Both the position numbers and the translations under genes were made by a program. A model generated the notes under the pieces. That model saw nothing but the letters and a program-made list of their open reading frames with translations. It ran no database searches and had not been told where the DNA came from. This document shows, one piece after another, positions 1 through 7,704 of a stretch of 20,253 nucleotides of DNA (its first letter is position 1; each line of letters begins with the position of its first letter). The DNA comes from a virus, in the IMG/VR virus record IMGVR_UViG_3300042691_016649, positions 1-20,253 of that record, one strand, 5' to 3'.

Positions 1-2547
1 ATCGCGTTCCTTCAGCAGAGCGGCCTCCCCGGCTCGACCGCAGGCACGGCGCTCAACCAGATGCTCCTCCAGACGGTGAAGAACCTCGACAAGGTCGAGG
101 GCGCAATCGGAAACCTGCGGGACGCCGCCGGCGAGTTCCTGCCGTTCGATCAAATTCTGAACAAACTTCGCGACCACGTGAAGAACATGCCGGGGCCGGA
201 GCGCCTTCAGTTTCTCAACGACATGTTCGACGTCCGCGGCATGCGAGGCGCCTCTGCGCTCCTGCAAAACGTCGAGGCGTGGATCGAGCTGAACAGGCAG
301 GCCGACGCATCGATGGGGGCCAGCAAGGCGAAGGCTGGCGAGATGAGCAAGGCATTCATGGTCAGTTTCGACAAGATGCGGAACGGTCTTGTCGACATGT
401 CATACGCAATCGGCGAGGTGCTGGACGGCACGCTCCGCGATGCGTTTGAAACCCTTGCCAACTTCACCACAGCGCTCGGGCCTTTCATTAAGGCGAACGC
501 CGGGGCTGTCGTTGCAGTTGCAAAGTTCGCAGCGGCGCTCACCGCGAGCGGCGTGGCCTTTTTTGCCGCTGGAATCACACTACAACTCGCTGCGTTCTCA
601 TTTGAGGGCTTCGTAAAACTAGGCCGCGCGGCGATTTCGCCGATCACTGGCGTCGTTCGGGCCGTCGAACTGCTCGGCAGTGTGGCTTACAGTGCTGCTG
701 GGTCGCTCATGTACGTTGCCAGGGGCGCCGGGTTTATGATCGCTGGGCTTGGTCGTGGGGCGTTTGCGGCAGTGCGTGCGATTACCGTTGCCCTCGGAGC
801 GCTGAGTATCGGAACCGGCGAAGTGGCGCTCCTGAGTCTTGGTGCCGCCGTCGTGGGAGTGGCTGTCGGCATGGCGCTGCTGCGGAAATCCGCGGACGGC
901 GTCGGGGCGTTGTTCGGCGCGATCGGGTCTGGCGTTTCCCGCGTGTGGCAGGGTCTTGCCGTTAGGGGGAAGCAAGCGTTCGTTGAGTTGCGAGGAATTG
1001 CCGCAGCCGGCTGGAGGGGTGTCGTGGACGCCATAAACGCCGGCGACCTGTCGCTCGCGTGGGACGTCTTCGTTCTTTCGGCGAAGGCGGCGTTCTCGCA
1101 GGTGATGGTTGTCGTTGGGCCGCTCGGCGACGACATGATGTTCCTGTTCCGAGACATAGCCGAAAAGTTTAAGACTGTTTTCTGGGAGGCGGTGCGCGTT
1201 GGCGGAAACGTCTTCGCGTCAATCAAGTCGCTTGCCGAGCCGGTCGCCGCTGTCATGGCAGACATCGGCGACAGTCTCGTGTCCAGCCTGTCTGGGGCAA
1301 TGAATTCGGCCAGTTGGAGCTTCGATTACCTCGGGCGCATCGCCGAGCATGCCGGGAACAGAATCTTCAGCGCGTTGTCAGCCGGCGACATCGTCCGCGC
1401 GTGGCACGAAGCAACGACGGCGATTGCCTCAATGTTCGTGGTCCTCGGCAGCGCTTGGGACAGGCACGTCGCAAAACCAATTCAGCTCGCAGCGGTTCGC
1501 GCCGCAGAGGGAGTGCAGGAGCGGGAGATCCGCATGCGTGCGCATGCTGCCGCCCACCCGGATGAAACTAAAAATTTCCGCCGCGGTGACGGATCTTTCG
1601 CCGATAAAATCTTGGATATCCTCGACTCCGGAAGCCCCGAGGAACTTGCTCGCGCTAGGGGCAGCATTGGGATGGTTGACGAACGGGGCAACGCCGCCCC
1701 GCCGTCCCCGAAGCAGGCAGGCGTGATCGCCGATGCCGTGGACATGGTGACGGCTAGGTTCAAGCAACTCGGCATTCAGACCGAGGATGCGCGGAAAGCG
1801 GAGGTGGCGCGGAAGGTGGCGGCTTTATACGCCGCGAGCGCCGACAAGATGAAGGCAATCGAGGATGAGCGGGCCGCAAACGCGACGAAAAGGCGGGCCG
1901 ACGCAGACCGCGCTGCCGCCGCCGCCGCCGGCGCGGCCGATAGAGCGCGTGGCGCGCGTGACATCAAGGAGTTTGAAGGCCGCATTGCCGCAGCCGCCAA
2001 GCCTGCCGAAATCGAGGCGCTCTGGCAGGAACTCAAGACGGCGGCTGCGAAAAGCCTCTCCCTCGACCGCACGTGGGGAGTCGAGCCGACAATCACTGGA
2101 GGGATGACCGACCAGGAGGCCGCAGCCGCACAGATTGCAGACGACAAGAAGCGGGCGCGAAGCGCCTCGATCATGCGAGAGGAGGCCGCTCGGATGCGTC
2201 GTGCCGGCGACGAGCGCGGCGCAGCGGAGTACGAGGACGCTGCTGCAAAACTGGTCGCTGCCGTCGATAAACTTGAGTTTTGGGGACTCCGAGACAAGAT
2301 CGACGACCAGCGTCGCAGAATGGCCGAAGAGCAGCGCATGCGGGAGCGGGCCGCTGGCGCCGGCGGCGAACTGGCCCAGCAGAAGGCTCGGGAAATCGAC
2401 AGCATCGGCGGGTTCATGTCGAGCGCGTTCGACCGAATCGGGTACTCGCCAAACCTCGCCGAGCGGCAATTGAAGGCCGCGGAAGAGGGCGCCAAAAACG
2501 GCAGGGAACTCGTTGATCTGGTTCGCCGCGGGGGTGTGTTCGTATGA
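1..2547 (+). CDS. Phage tail tape measure protein (5' partial)
   Basis: The frame is open from the first base, so the true start lies upstream; 848 codons are visible. Tape measure proteins set tail length, line the tail tube lumen and are ejected into the host during infection. The visible N-terminal part has the TP901-type signature: a GSTAGTALNQ segment followed by an FDQIL segment and a MFDVRGMRGASALL segment, matching the GTxLN ... lFG-aa-Ll pattern of that domain. Long Ala/Gly/Val-rich hydrophobic stretches follow (about 505-600 and 660-890), as is typical of these proteins. The last third (about 1780-2480) is charged, Ala/Arg/Glu-rich and probably coiled coil. The stop overlaps the next gene's ATG (ATGA). 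Its position before a run of tail-like genes fits. The family call is strong; its length cannot be judged because the start is missing. Confidence 0.88.
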   Translation: MAFLQQSGLPGSTAGTALNQMLLQTVKNLDKVEGAIGNLRDAAGEFLPFDQILNKLRDHVKNMPGPERLQFLNDMFDVRGMRGASALLQNVEAWIELNRQADASMGASKAKAGEMSKAFMVSFDKMRNGLVDMSYAIGEVLDGTLRDAFETLANFTTALGPFIKANAGAVVAVAKFAAALTASGVAFFAAGITLQLAAFSFEGFVKLGRAAISPITGVVRAVELLGSVAYSAAGSLMYVARGAGFMIAGLGRGAFAAVRAITVALGALSIGTGEVALLSLGAAVVGVAVGMALLRKSADGVGALFGAIGSGVSRVWQGLAVRGKQAFVELRGIAAAGWRGVVDAINAGDLSLAWDVFVLSAKAAFSQVMVVVGPLGDDMMFLFRDIAEKFKTVFWEAVRVGGNVFASIKSLAEPVAAVMADIGDSLVSSLSGAMNSASWSFDYLGRIAEHAGNRIFSALSAGDIVRAWHEATTAIASMFVVLGSAWDRHVAKPIQLAAVRAAEGVQEREIRMRAHAAAHPDETKNFRRGDGSFADKILDILDSGSPEELARARGSIGMVDERGNAAPPSPKQAGVIADAVDMVTARFKQLGIQTEDARKAEVARKVAALYAASADKMKAIEDERAANATKRRADADRAAAAAAGAADRARGARDIKEFEGRIAAAAKPAEIEALWQELKTAAAKSLSLDRTWGVEPTITGGMTDQEAAAAQIADDKKRARSASIMREEAARMRRAGDERGAAEYEDAAAKLVAAVDKLEFWGLRDKIDDQRRRMAEEQRMRERAAGAGGELAQQKAREIDSIGGFMSSAFDRIGYSPNLAERQLKAAEEGAKNGRELVDLVRRGGVFV

Positions 2548-3428
2548 CGGCGATGAATACGTGGTATCTGCGGTCGGACTCCGAGGAGGCGAGCATTCGC
2601 CGAGCAGGCTCGTCGGAGCAGTCCACCTACAAGAAGTGCTGGTTGGTGTATGCCGGCCAGGACGCCACCGCGGCGCATGCGAGTTTTTCGCAGAAACTCG
2701 ACGGCGAATTCGGCGCCATCCCGGGGAAGTTCGGGGACTATTGGTTCAACTATGACGGCTACACGGCGAAGCATCTCGGCAACGGCTACTGGGAGGTCGA
2801 GGCCACCTATGTGACGTCTGGCGGCGGGCAGCAGGCAGAGAACCGAGACAACCAAAACATCGGCGTGTCGATTGGCGTCTCGTTCGACACCACCGGCGGA
2901 ACAACGCACATCACCGAGGCGCTGGATGAGGACCGCTACGGCAACGGGCCGGCGATGCAGAAAGCCATTCGCGTCAACGGCGACAGCGTCGAGGGCTGCG
3001 ACATCGTCGTGCCGACGTTTGAATGGAGCGAGGATTACGAGATCCCGGGCGGCAACCTGAAACAGGACTACGTGAACGCGGTCGCGGACTTGACAGGCAA
3101 GACGAACAACGCAGCCTTCCGGGGATTCGGCACGGGCGACGTCTTGTTTCTCGGATGCACTGGTTCGCAGAAATACAACCCCAACCAGGCGCTCTACTCA
3201 GAGGCGTCGGTGGTGCAACTCTCGTATCGGTTTGCCTACAAGCCAAGACGCAACGGGTTCACGGTCGGCAACGTCTTCGTGTTCACAAAGGGTGGGTGGG
3301 AGTACATGTGGGTGCAATACGAGGATGACGTCCGCGACAACACCCACCTCAAGAAGGCCACCGGCGTCTACATCAACAAGGTGTACGAAGAGGGCGACTT
3401 CAAAACGCTGAAACTGCCGGGGAACTAA
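2544..3428 (+). CDS. Putative tail protein downstream of tape measure, unknown family
   Basis: The 294-residue product starts at an ATG sharing four bases with the tape-measure stop. I do not recognise a named domain. The protein is rich in Trp, Tyr, Gly and Thr, has no signal peptide or membrane segment, and reads as mostly beta structure (for example the GYWEVEATYVTSGGG and FVFTKGGWEYMWVQYEDD segments). In tailed phages the gene directly after the tape measure usually encodes a distal tail or baseplate-hub component, so I infer a tail-tip role from position. The next gene starts one base inside its stop (TAATG). The reading frame and start are secure; the function is inferred only. Confidence 0.8.
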   Translation: MTAMNTWYLRSDSEEASIRRAGSSEQSTYKKCWLVYAGQDATAAHASFSQKLDGEFGAIPGKFGDYWFNYDGYTAKHLGNGYWEVEATYVTSGGGQQAENRDNQNIGVSIGVSFDTTGGTTHITEALDEDRYGNGPAMQKAIRVNGDSVEGCDIVVPTFEWSEDYEIPGGNLKQDYVNAVADLTGKTNNAAFRGFGTGDVLFLGCTGSQKYNPNQALYSEASVVQLSYRFAYKPRRNGFTVGNVFVFTKGGWEYMWVQYEDDVRDNTHLKKATGVYINKVYEEGDFKTLKLPGN

Positions 3429-4174
3429 TGGACGCATCCGGCCACGCGACAACGCGCGACAAAAAGATCCCGGTTCGCATCTGGAATCAGCTCGTTCGCA
3501 ACTCGAGCCGCGTCGAGCGTGACCTGCTATCGACCAAAGACGTCAGCCCAGAGGTGCAGCGAGCCAGGAACGTGATCTGGCTACAGAACGGCACCAGCAG
3601 CGAAATACCGATGTTCGGCGCTGCAATGTTCGGAGGAGTCGCCACAGATCCGACAGCCGGCCCATCGGCTGTAAGTTCGTTCGCGTCGTTCCCGGTTCTC
3701 ATCGCGGCCCCGCAGGAAGAGGACAACCCTGCGTTCGGCATCGCGGTAGACCCAATCCCTGCCGGGGCTATAGGCAGGGTCGCCGTTGGCGGCGCGATCC
3801 CGGCAAAAATCAATGTGACCGACAACGACCACGAATATGCGGCGCTGTCGGCCACTGCGGGTGAACTGAAAAGCGCCGAGTCTGGCCCCGCCGTCATTCT
3901 GTGGAAGGAGTCTGGCGTGGGGTCCAACAAGTGGGCAATGATTCGCCTCGGGGGCCAGGGCGAGCCGTCGCACCATCTAAGCAAAACATCGTCCGCGTGG
4001 TCAAAATCGTCCAGCCAGACGCTGACGGTCTACGAAGGCGCGCCAGGCAGCGAAACCCCCGTAACTGGGAAGACCGTAGATGCGTGGAATAAGTTTTCCG
4101 ACGTCGCCACGGGGAAGTGGGTGATGGTGGGGAGGGCGAACGGCACGTGGTATTTGATTTCAGCGGAGTGCTGA
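3428..4174 (+). CDS. Putative tail-tip or baseplate-associated protein, unknown family
   Basis: This encodes 248 residues and starts at the ATG of a TAATG junction with the previous gene. The N-terminal 50 residues are charged (RIWNQLVRNSSRVERDLL). A Gly/Ala/Pro-rich middle and a beta-rich C-terminal half follow, ending in a Trp-rich strand pattern (KWVMVGRANGTWYLI) that resembles the last repeat of many phage minor structural proteins. No enzyme motif or membrane segment was found. Its place in the uninterrupted post-tape-measure block suggests it is part of the virion. An adhesin or minor tail role is possible but cannot be decided from the sequence alone. Confidence 0.78.
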   Translation: MDASGHATTRDKKIPVRIWNQLVRNSSRVERDLLSTKDVSPEVQRARNVIWLQNGTSSEIPMFGAAMFGGVATDPTAGPSAVSSFASFPVLIAAPQEEDNPAFGIAVDPIPAGAIGRVAVGGAIPAKINVTDNDHEYAALSATAGELKSAESGPAVILWKESGVGSNKWAMIRLGGQGEPSHHLSKTSSAWSKSSSQTLTVYEGAPGSETPVTGKTVDAWNKFSDVATGKWVMVGRANGTWYLISAEC

Positions 4175-4175
4175 A

Positions 4176-4712
4176 ATGGTTTTGCTTCCATGCTCGTCAT
4201 GTTGCAGTAAATGCGATTGCCGTGAATGCCAAAACGTGGTCATCGATTGGTCGATAGTCACCCAGTCTGGGGTGGCATATTCAGGCACAACGTCCACGAT
4301 GTCGTGCGTGTCTGGTGTTTCCGGATATGACCTGACGCTTGGCTTCCTGCCCTATGCTAACTACGGAATTGCCAACGGCATAAACGTCAGCGACCTCAAC
4401 CGCGCGGGAGGCACTGGCAGCAGCATCGTCGGTTCTGCGACTATCTGGTGCGGTTCCGCATATGGGCTAAACCGTGGCGAGTGGCTTGTGGATTTCACGC
4501 TCGACATTCGCACAAGGATTCCGGCGCCTGGTTCCACTACGATCAGCCCGCCCGTAGAGGGATTCTGCGTGTGGTCTGGCATAGTCCGCAGGTGCGACTC
4601 AAGCGGCTTTCCGCTTGTTCGCCGGGACGACCTGACGTTGATGAGCCACTCGGGCAGTCTTGGGCTTTCAGGCTGCGCAGATTTTCAGTTTCAACTGCGA
4701 GTTGTGCCGTGA
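4176..4712 (+). CDS. Cys-rich hypothetical protein in tail gene block
   Basis: This is a 178-residue product whose ATG lies one base after the upstream TGA. The N terminus carries a dense cysteine cluster, CSSCCSKCDCREC (residues 6-18), with further cysteines spread through the protein (for example near residues 44, 91, 130 and 139). The rest is Ser/Gly/Thr-rich and beta-like, with no transmembrane segment. The cluster could bind metal or form disulfides in an extracellular virion protein; no family is recognised. The stop overlaps the GTG of the next gene by four bases. It lies in the tail block, so a minor structural or tail-fibre-related role is possible, but this is inference from position. 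Confidence 0.75.
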   Translation: MVLLPCSSCCSKCDCRECQNVVIDWSIVTQSGVAYSGTTSTMSCVSGVSGYDLTLGFLPYANYGIANGINVSDLNRAGGTGSSIVGSATIWCGSAYGLNRGEWLVDFTLDIRTRIPAPGSTTISPPVEGFCVWSGIVRRCDSSGFPLVRRDDLTLMSHSGSLGLSGCADFQFQLRVVP

Positions 4713-4933
4713 GTACCGACCCGGAATCAGTTCGCGCACGGGTGAAGCACCTGCGGGGATTGGGTGACATGTTTGCGGACGGGCTTGCGTCAATCGGCAT
4801 CACAAAAGAGAGGGTGTCATCACTTCTTGGGCGTGACTGTGACTGCCCCAAAAGGCAGGAGCAACTCAACGCCGTTGGCAGGCTGCTCGGGATAGGTCGC
4901 GATTCCGATGAACCAAAAGGCCGAAACCCCTAG
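4709..4933 (+). CDS. Small phage protein with GITKERV / CxC..RQ..LN motif
   Basis: This encodes 74 residues, starting at GTG in a GTGA overlap with the previous stop; longer starts upstream would run inside the preceding gene. The core GITKERVSSLLGRDCDCPKRQ followed by LNAVGRLLG matches a small-protein pattern seen in many tail or packaging regions of phages, where a two-cysteine CxC pair precedes a K/ExRQExLN helix. The pattern suggests a short metal-binding or disulfide-bearing helical domain, but I know of no established function. The protein is soluble with no membrane segment. A non-coding gap of about 60 bases follows it. Confidence 0.72.
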   Translation: MSTDPESVRARVKHLRGLGDMFADGLASIGITKERVSSLLGRDCDCPKRQEQLNAVGRLLGIGRDSDEPKGRNP

Positions 4934-4996
4934 CAAAAAGGTTCTTTAGAGGCAGACCAGCACCCTTGGAAAGAGCGTTGACAGACTGCCCTGCCT

Positions 4997-5311
4997 GTGG
5001 GCGACCATGTGCAAATGGCCGCGCCACGACGACACCGAATATCGATTGGCGGGCGCAAGTGGACGCTCGAGGTTGGCGTGAAACTCCCGGCGGATCGCTG
5101 GGGGGATTGCTCAAACCCGAGCGGCAGGAACCGGCGGATTCGGATTTCACGATCAGCGAAGGGGCTACTGTGGCTCGACGTTTTAATCCACGAACTGATT
5201 CACGCGAGGTGGTGGGCGCTGTGCGAAACCGAGGTGACGGCGTTCGCGTCGGAGCTGACCGCGATCCTGCGTCTGCTGCGGGAGGAAGTCGAGGAGGCTC
5301 TGGAGGACTGA
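4997..5311 (+). CDS. Minimal zincin-like (HExxH) phage protein
   Basis: This encodes up to 104 residues. The motif LIHELIHARWW holds HExxH, with a downstream CETEVTAFASEL helix whose Glu could be the third metal ligand. A Gly-rich strand (ISIGGRKWTLEV) and a GDCSNPSGRNRRIRIS segment come before it, matching the layout of short phage SprT/zincin-like proteins that have one beta-sheet and a metal helix pair. The start is uncertain: GTG 4997, GTG 5009 and ATG 5015 are all in frame, and none has a clear ribosome site. Peptidase activity is inferred from the motif only. The last codons overlap the next gene's proposed CTG start. Another frame is also open across the whole of this gene, but the HExxH frame fits known proteins better. 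Confidence 0.78.
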   Translation: MGDHVQMAAPRRHRISIGGRKWTLEVGVKLPADRWGDCSNPSGRNRRIRISRSAKGLLWLDVLIHELIHARWWALCETEVTAFASELTAILRLLREEVEEALED

Positions 5312-5535
5312 AGCGGGCGATCCTTGATGCGGCGAGCGCGGAGGCTCCGCGTATCGGAACGTGGCTCGCGAGGCTCCCCGCGGAGCAGGCCGCGACGCTA
5401 GTCGAACTGCGTGGCGAGTATCACGACGGGAAGTTGCCTCACACAGCCGCCGCCCTGGCTCGATCAATCTCGGGCCTGCTCGACACCAAGGTCAGCATAA
5501 GGACGCTTTCACGTTGGCTAAAAGAAAAGAACTGA
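5308..5535 (+). CDS. Small helix-turn-helix-like phage protein (start uncertain)
   Basis: The believable part is the last 75 residues, an all-helical protein ending in TAAALARSISGLLD and VSIRTLSRWLKEK, which reads like a helix-turn-helix with a recognition helix near the C terminus. Small proteins of this type occur in phages next to packaging or metallophosphoesterase genes and may bind DNA. The start is unresolved. CTG 5308 sits in a CTGA overlap with the previous stop, and GAGGAGG lies ten bases upstream. In-frame GTG codons at 5170, 5209, 5212 and 5221 and a TTG at 4966 are alternatives that would overlap the zincin gene. The stop lies inside the next gene, which starts at TTG 5514. Confidence 0.62.
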   Translation: MKRAILDAASAEAPRIGTWLARLPAEQAATLVELRGEYHDGKLPHTAAALARSISGLLDTKVSIRTLSRWLKEKN

Positions 5536-6560
5536 GGGCGAGCATCCTTGCCGCCGCCGGTGACGCATCCCGCGTTGCCGCAGACGCGGAGATTGCGCGG
5601 CTGCGCGCCGAGGTTTCGTCGTTGCGCGGCAAATATAAGGCGGCGCTGGATTCGCTGGCGGCAGCAGACCAGCGGGCCGAAGCGCTCGCGGGGCTTTCGG
5701 GGATCTCCAGCCGCCGCCCGCCCGGTAGCCGGCGCAAAGGCAAGGCGTCGCCGCTGACGGCGATCCTAGTGCTGTCCGATTGGCACGTTGAGGAATTCGT
5801 TGACGCCGACACCGTCGCCGGCAGGAACCACTACACGCTTGAAGTCTGCGAGAGGCGGGTCGCGGAGATGACTCGTCGCGCGATGATGATGCTCGACCAC
5901 GAACGCCGTCTGGCTCCCATCGACCGCGTCGTCGTGGCGGCGCTGGGCGACTTCATCACCGGCGCGCTGCACGAAGACACACCGAGACTGCTCGATCCCC
6001 TGCCGGCCACACGCCTGGCGGGCGAATTGTTGTCTGGGGTAATCGACACCGTGGCAGACTCCTACCGAGATGTGATCGTGGCTACGTGCGTCGGCAACCA
6101 CGGCAGGACGACCAAGAAGCCAACGATCAACACGCTGTTCTCCTACGAACACAACCTCTACCTGACGATGCAGGCGGCGAACCGCCGGAAGAACGTCGAG
6201 TACCGCGTCGGCAGCGGCTACCACAACTGGCTCGACCTCGACGGGTTCAAGGTTCGCCTGCATCACGGCGAGGCAATCAAGAGCAACGGCGGCATCGGCG
6301 GCGTCTCGATTTCGGCGAACAAAGCGATCGCGCAGTGGAACAGGATGGACACCGCCGGCCTGGATGTGTTTGGGCATCACCACCAATTCAGTTGGAGCTA
6401 CGGGCGCTACGTATCAAACGGAAGCCTCATCGGATGGAACGCATTCGCCAATTTCATCCGCGCCGAATACCAGCCCCCGGTGCAGTCGCTGGTGCTGATC
6501 GATAGCGAGCGCGGCGTCACCAAGGCTATGCCCATATTCTGCGAGGAGGCCAGACGGTGA
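5514..6560 (+). CDS. Calcineurin-like metallophosphoesterase
   Basis: This encodes 348 residues, beginning MAKRKELRAS at TTG 5514 with AAGGA ten bases upstream; the frame stays open further upstream, but only as an out-of-frame shadow of the previous gene. Residues 1-65 form a charged helical or coiled-coil segment, followed by a basic linker (SRRPPGSRRKGK). The catalytic domain shows the ordered motifs of the superfamily: LSDWHVEE (Asp89, His91), ALGDFITG (Asp146), VGNHGR (Asn195, His196), LHHGEA (His250/251) and FGHHHQ (His288-290). These residues build a two-metal site for phosphoester hydrolysis. Phage members have been suggested to act on nucleic acid ends or nucleotides; the substrate here is unknown. 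It is followed, with a GTGA overlap, by nucleotide-metabolism genes. Confidence 0.88.
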   Translation: MAKRKELRASILAAAGDASRVAADAEIARLRAEVSSLRGKYKAALDSLAAADQRAEALAGLSGISSRRPPGSRRKGKASPLTAILVLSDWHVEEFVDADTVAGRNHYTLEVCERRVAEMTRRAMMMLDHERRLAPIDRVVVAALGDFITGALHEDTPRLLDPLPATRLAGELLSGVIDTVADSYRDVIVATCVGNHGRTTKKPTINTLFSYEHNLYLTMQAANRRKNVEYRVGSGYHNWLDLDGFKVRLHHGEAIKSNGGIGGVSISANKAIAQWNRMDTAGLDVFGHHHQFSWSYGRYVSNGSLIGWNAFANFIRAEYQPPVQSLVLIDSERGVTKAMPIFCEEARR

Positions 6561-6934
6561 AGGTCTACATAGCAGGCCCGATGACAGGCATGCCCGGGTG
6601 GAACTTCCGCGCGTTCGATGCGGCGGCAGAGTTCCTTCGTGGATGCGGGTACGTGGTTGTCAGCCCAGCAGACCTCGACCGCGAGGTCGGATTTGACCCG
6701 TCGTCGGAGAGCGCCGTCACCAAGGACTTCCTGCGGTCGGCGCTGACGCGCGACCTCGCGGCTGTCTGTGCCTGCGACGGCGTGGCAGTGCTGGACGGCT
6801 GGCTGTCGAGCCTCGGGGCCGTCGTGGAGGTCGCCCTGGCCGTGCGGCTTGGGCTTCGCGTGTTGGATGCCGGCACGCTCGAGGACATCACTGACGACAC
6901 CCGGGAATACATCCGCTGGAGGCTGCTGGCATGA
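6557..6934 (+). CDS. DUF4406 / nucleoside 2-deoxyribosyltransferase-like protein
   Basis: This encodes 125 residues, starting at GTG in a GTGA overlap, with GAGGAGG about eight bases upstream. The opening MKVYIAGPMTGMPGWNFRAF and the later SPADLDRE and CDGVAVLDGW...GAVVEVALA segments match the DUF4406 family, related to nucleoside 2-deoxyribosyltransferases. The Glu in the GAxxEVxxA segment corresponds to the position of the catalytic Glu in that fold. A role in nucleotide salvage or removal of modified nucleosides is inferred. The gene sits between a metallophosphoesterase and a dNMP kinase, which supports a nucleotide-related job. The family call is good; the reaction is untested. Confidence 0.85.
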   Translation: MKVYIAGPMTGMPGWNFRAFDAAAEFLRGCGYVVVSPADLDREVGFDPSSESAVTKDFLRSALTRDLAAVCACDGVAVLDGWLSSLGAVVEVALAVRLGLRVLDAGTLEDITDDTREYIRWRLLA

Positions 6935-7521
6935 TCGTCATCGGGCTGTGCGGGCGGGCCGGGGCCGGGAAGAACGCCGTGGCGACCGCCCTGGTGCGGA
7001 GGCACGGGTTCTCCGAGATGGCGTTTGCCGACCCGATCTACAGCGGGCTGTCGGCGATGTGCGGCATTCCCGTCGAGACGCTGAAGAACCGAGCCACCAA
7101 GGAACTGCCGATCCCGTGGTTCGGAGGTGTCTCCCCGCGCAGAGCGCTCCAGACCCTCGGCACAGAGTGGGGCAGGCAGATGATCGCCGACGACCTGTGG
7201 GTGCGGCTCGCGTTACGCCGCCTGGACGAACTCCGCGAGTCGGGGTCACCGGGGGCAGTCGTCACTGATGTGCGATTCGACAACGAGGCTTCGGCGCTGC
7301 GAGAGTGGGCGACGGGAATGGCGCAGGTCTGGCAGGTGTGCCGGCAGTCTGCGCCGATCATCGAAGCAGGCGCTGCCGCGCACTCGTCCGAGGCCGGGAT
7401 ATCGGCGACTGCCATCGACGCCGTCATTCACAACGACGGCACGTTGCAGACCCTCGCGGAAGAGGTTTCGCGGCTACTTGGACGCCAATATCGTGCCATT
7501 GGCGGCTGCTGCCGCGTGTAG
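6931..7521 (+). CDS. Deoxynucleoside monophosphate kinase
   Basis: This encodes 196 residues, starting at ATG in an ATGA overlap. A P-loop GRAGAGKN lies at residues 8-15, with Asn in place of the more common Ser/Thr after the Lys, and is followed by helix AVATALVRRHGF. The middle segment SPRRALQTLGTEWGRQMIADDLWV is the hallmark of phage dNMP kinases (T4 gene 1 type), and VTDVRFDNEA is the later conserved strand. The enzyme phosphorylates dNMPs to dNDPs using ATP in the cytoplasm, supplying precursors for phage DNA synthesis. The C terminus (QYRAIGGCCRV) is short and variable. It directly follows the deoxyribosyltransferase-like gene, forming a nucleotide module inside the late operon. Confidence 0.87.
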   Translation: MIVIGLCGRAGAGKNAVATALVRRHGFSEMAFADPIYSGLSAMCGIPVETLKNRATKELPIPWFGGVSPRRALQTLGTEWGRQMIADDLWVRLALRRLDELRESGSPGAVVTDVRFDNEASALREWATGMAQVWQVCRQSAPIIEAGAAAHSSEAGISATAIDAVIHNDGTLQTLAEEVSRLLGRQYRAIGGCCRV

Positions 7522-7530
7522 TCTGGCGGC

Positions 7531-7704
7531 ATGATCTCGCGACCACCTGACCAGCGGCGTCGGCGGGTGGCGCCGCGAGTCCAAACAGCGGGCAGGACTA
7601 CGGCTGCGAAGGCGCCGAGGCGGGCGTTTTTTGAACGTCTCGCCCGCCGTCTCGGCTGCTCTGTCGAGTCCGCGATGCGGGCATGGGAACTGCGATTGGT
7701 ATGA
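7531..7704 (+). CDS. Small basic protein of unknown function
   Basis: This is a 57-codon frame from ATG 7531, nine bases after the kinase stop. Its TGA overlaps the ATG of the next gene (ATGA at 7701-7704). The product is strongly basic: an Arg/Pro-rich N-terminal half (MISRPPDQRRRRVAPR) and a short helix (FFERLARRLGCSVESAMRAWELRL). The tight fit between neighbours and the four-base overlap argue that it is translated, but its low complexity and lack of a recognised family leave doubt. It might bind nucleic acid; this is a guess from charge only. Confidence 0.5.
   Translation: MISRPPDQRRRRVAPRVQTAGRTTAAKAPRRAFFERLARRLGCSVESAMRAWELRLV

Noticed and set aside
1776-2909. Long minus-strand open frame (377 codons) in the tape-measure region
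   Set aside because: It is antisense to well-supported tail genes, Ser/Arg/Ala-rich without any family signal, and typical of GC-rich antisense shadows.
5361-5513. Upstream extension of the metallophosphoesterase frame
   Set aside because: The added N-terminal residues are a shadow of the HTH gene and lack similarity to the family; TTG 5514 has a good ribosome site.
6024-6031. AATTGTTG inside the metallophosphoesterase gene
   Set aside because: It is within a coding region, has no extended match to the intergenic element, and is expected by chance.
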